From assembly GCF_024972735.1 (NCBI RefSeq), contig NZ_CP087723.1:1736001-1800000 (forward strand): a DNA stretch of 64,000 bases, written 5' to 3'. The stretch comes from Halalkaliarchaeum sp. AArc-CO (lineage in GTDB: Archaea > Halobacteriota > Halobacteria > Halobacteriales > Haloferacaceae). The notes beneath the pieces were generated by a model, which saw only the letters and a list, made by a program, of their open reading frames with translations, had not been told where the DNA came from and ran no database searches. Made by a program: the position numbers and the translations under genes. Each line of letters starts with the position of its first letter. The stretch's first letter is position 1. Below, in pieces: positions 63,832 to 64,000 of this stretch.

Positions 63832-64000
63832 TCACTCGAAGGCAACTTCAATCCGAATCACGACGACACGAAGCTGCTCTACGTCGTCGTACTCACACGA
63901 CACCAGCGTGAGACCGTCCTCGCCGGCTCCCGGTTCGGGGTCGTCACAGTCCAGCCCGCTGTCCTCCAGATATCTGCTCCAGGCCCCCGGGTTGTCCGTC
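63832..64000 (-). CDS. Partial protein of unknown function, cut by the window edge
   Basis: The last 55 codons of a leftward gene, ending VSCEYDDVEQLRVVVIRIE and a few more residues, stop at 63832-63834. The segment has a TLVSC motif, a spaced Arg and a beta-strand-like end. That pattern is seen near the active site of class B sortases, but too little is present for an assignment. The start lies beyond base 64000. Confidence 0.5.
   Translation of the reverse strand, partial: TDNPGAWSRYLEDSGLDCDDPEPGAGEDGLTLVSCEYDDVEQLRVVVIRIEVAFE

Overview
The window is a contiguous piece of a haloarchaeal chromosome (class Halobacteria). The evidence is high GC with strongly acidic predicted proteins, many leaderless genes with a TATA-like box about 25-30 bases upstream, twin-arginine (Tat) lipoproteins, Bat-type HTH regulators, an SRII/HtrII phototaxis pair, DpsA, MptE-like and Dph2 proteins. 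I saw no rRNA, true tRNA, CRISPR array, transposase or integrase.

Layout. Bases 1-9.4 kb hold mostly housekeeping genes: adk, an EMC3/Oxa1-like DUF106 protein, a CBS protein, a HAD hydrolase, msrB, an asparaginase-type enzyme, hisF, a nucleoside phosphorylase, a thioredoxin-like protein and UspA. Bases 8.7-13.9 kb carry two Bat-like regulators and a Tat-exported electron-transfer module: a lipoprotein with two [2Fe-2S] domains, a four-cluster PsrB-like subunit, an NrfD membrane subunit and a small membrane subunit, with no molybdoenzyme. Bases 14-19.3 kb hold NUDIX, DUF5787, DUF5807, an HTH regulator, cysE, a cupin and a lipoprotein.

Bases 19.3-31.1 kb are the accessory highlight: a surface-protein operon with an HTH-TM protein, five TasA/camelysin-like proteins with combined Tat/SipW signals (two with a nested von Willebrand A domain), a SipW signal peptidase and a very acidic exported protein. 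The spacers between the first five genes carry a repeated structured element that contains a perfect tRNA T-arm mimic with compensatory base changes.

Bases 31.3-48.4 kb return to core genes: mptE-like, trmJ-like, a His-rich moaB, katG, dph2, a RNase H-fold nuclease, a bactofilin, a CBS-less guaB homologue, a shortened Hel308-like helicase, an AstE/aspartoacylase-type enzyme, a macro domain, OYE, dpsA and purA. Bases 48.4-50.9 kb are htrII-sopII. Bases 52.5-63.8 kb hold two oligopeptide/dipeptide-type ABC systems. The second is split around a divergent promoter and has no binding protein of its own nearby. Both window edges cut genes.

The two points most worth following up are the T-arm-like spacer elements of the SipW/TasA operon and the exported tandem [2Fe-2S] ferredoxin-NrfD module with a perfect palindrome at its promoter.
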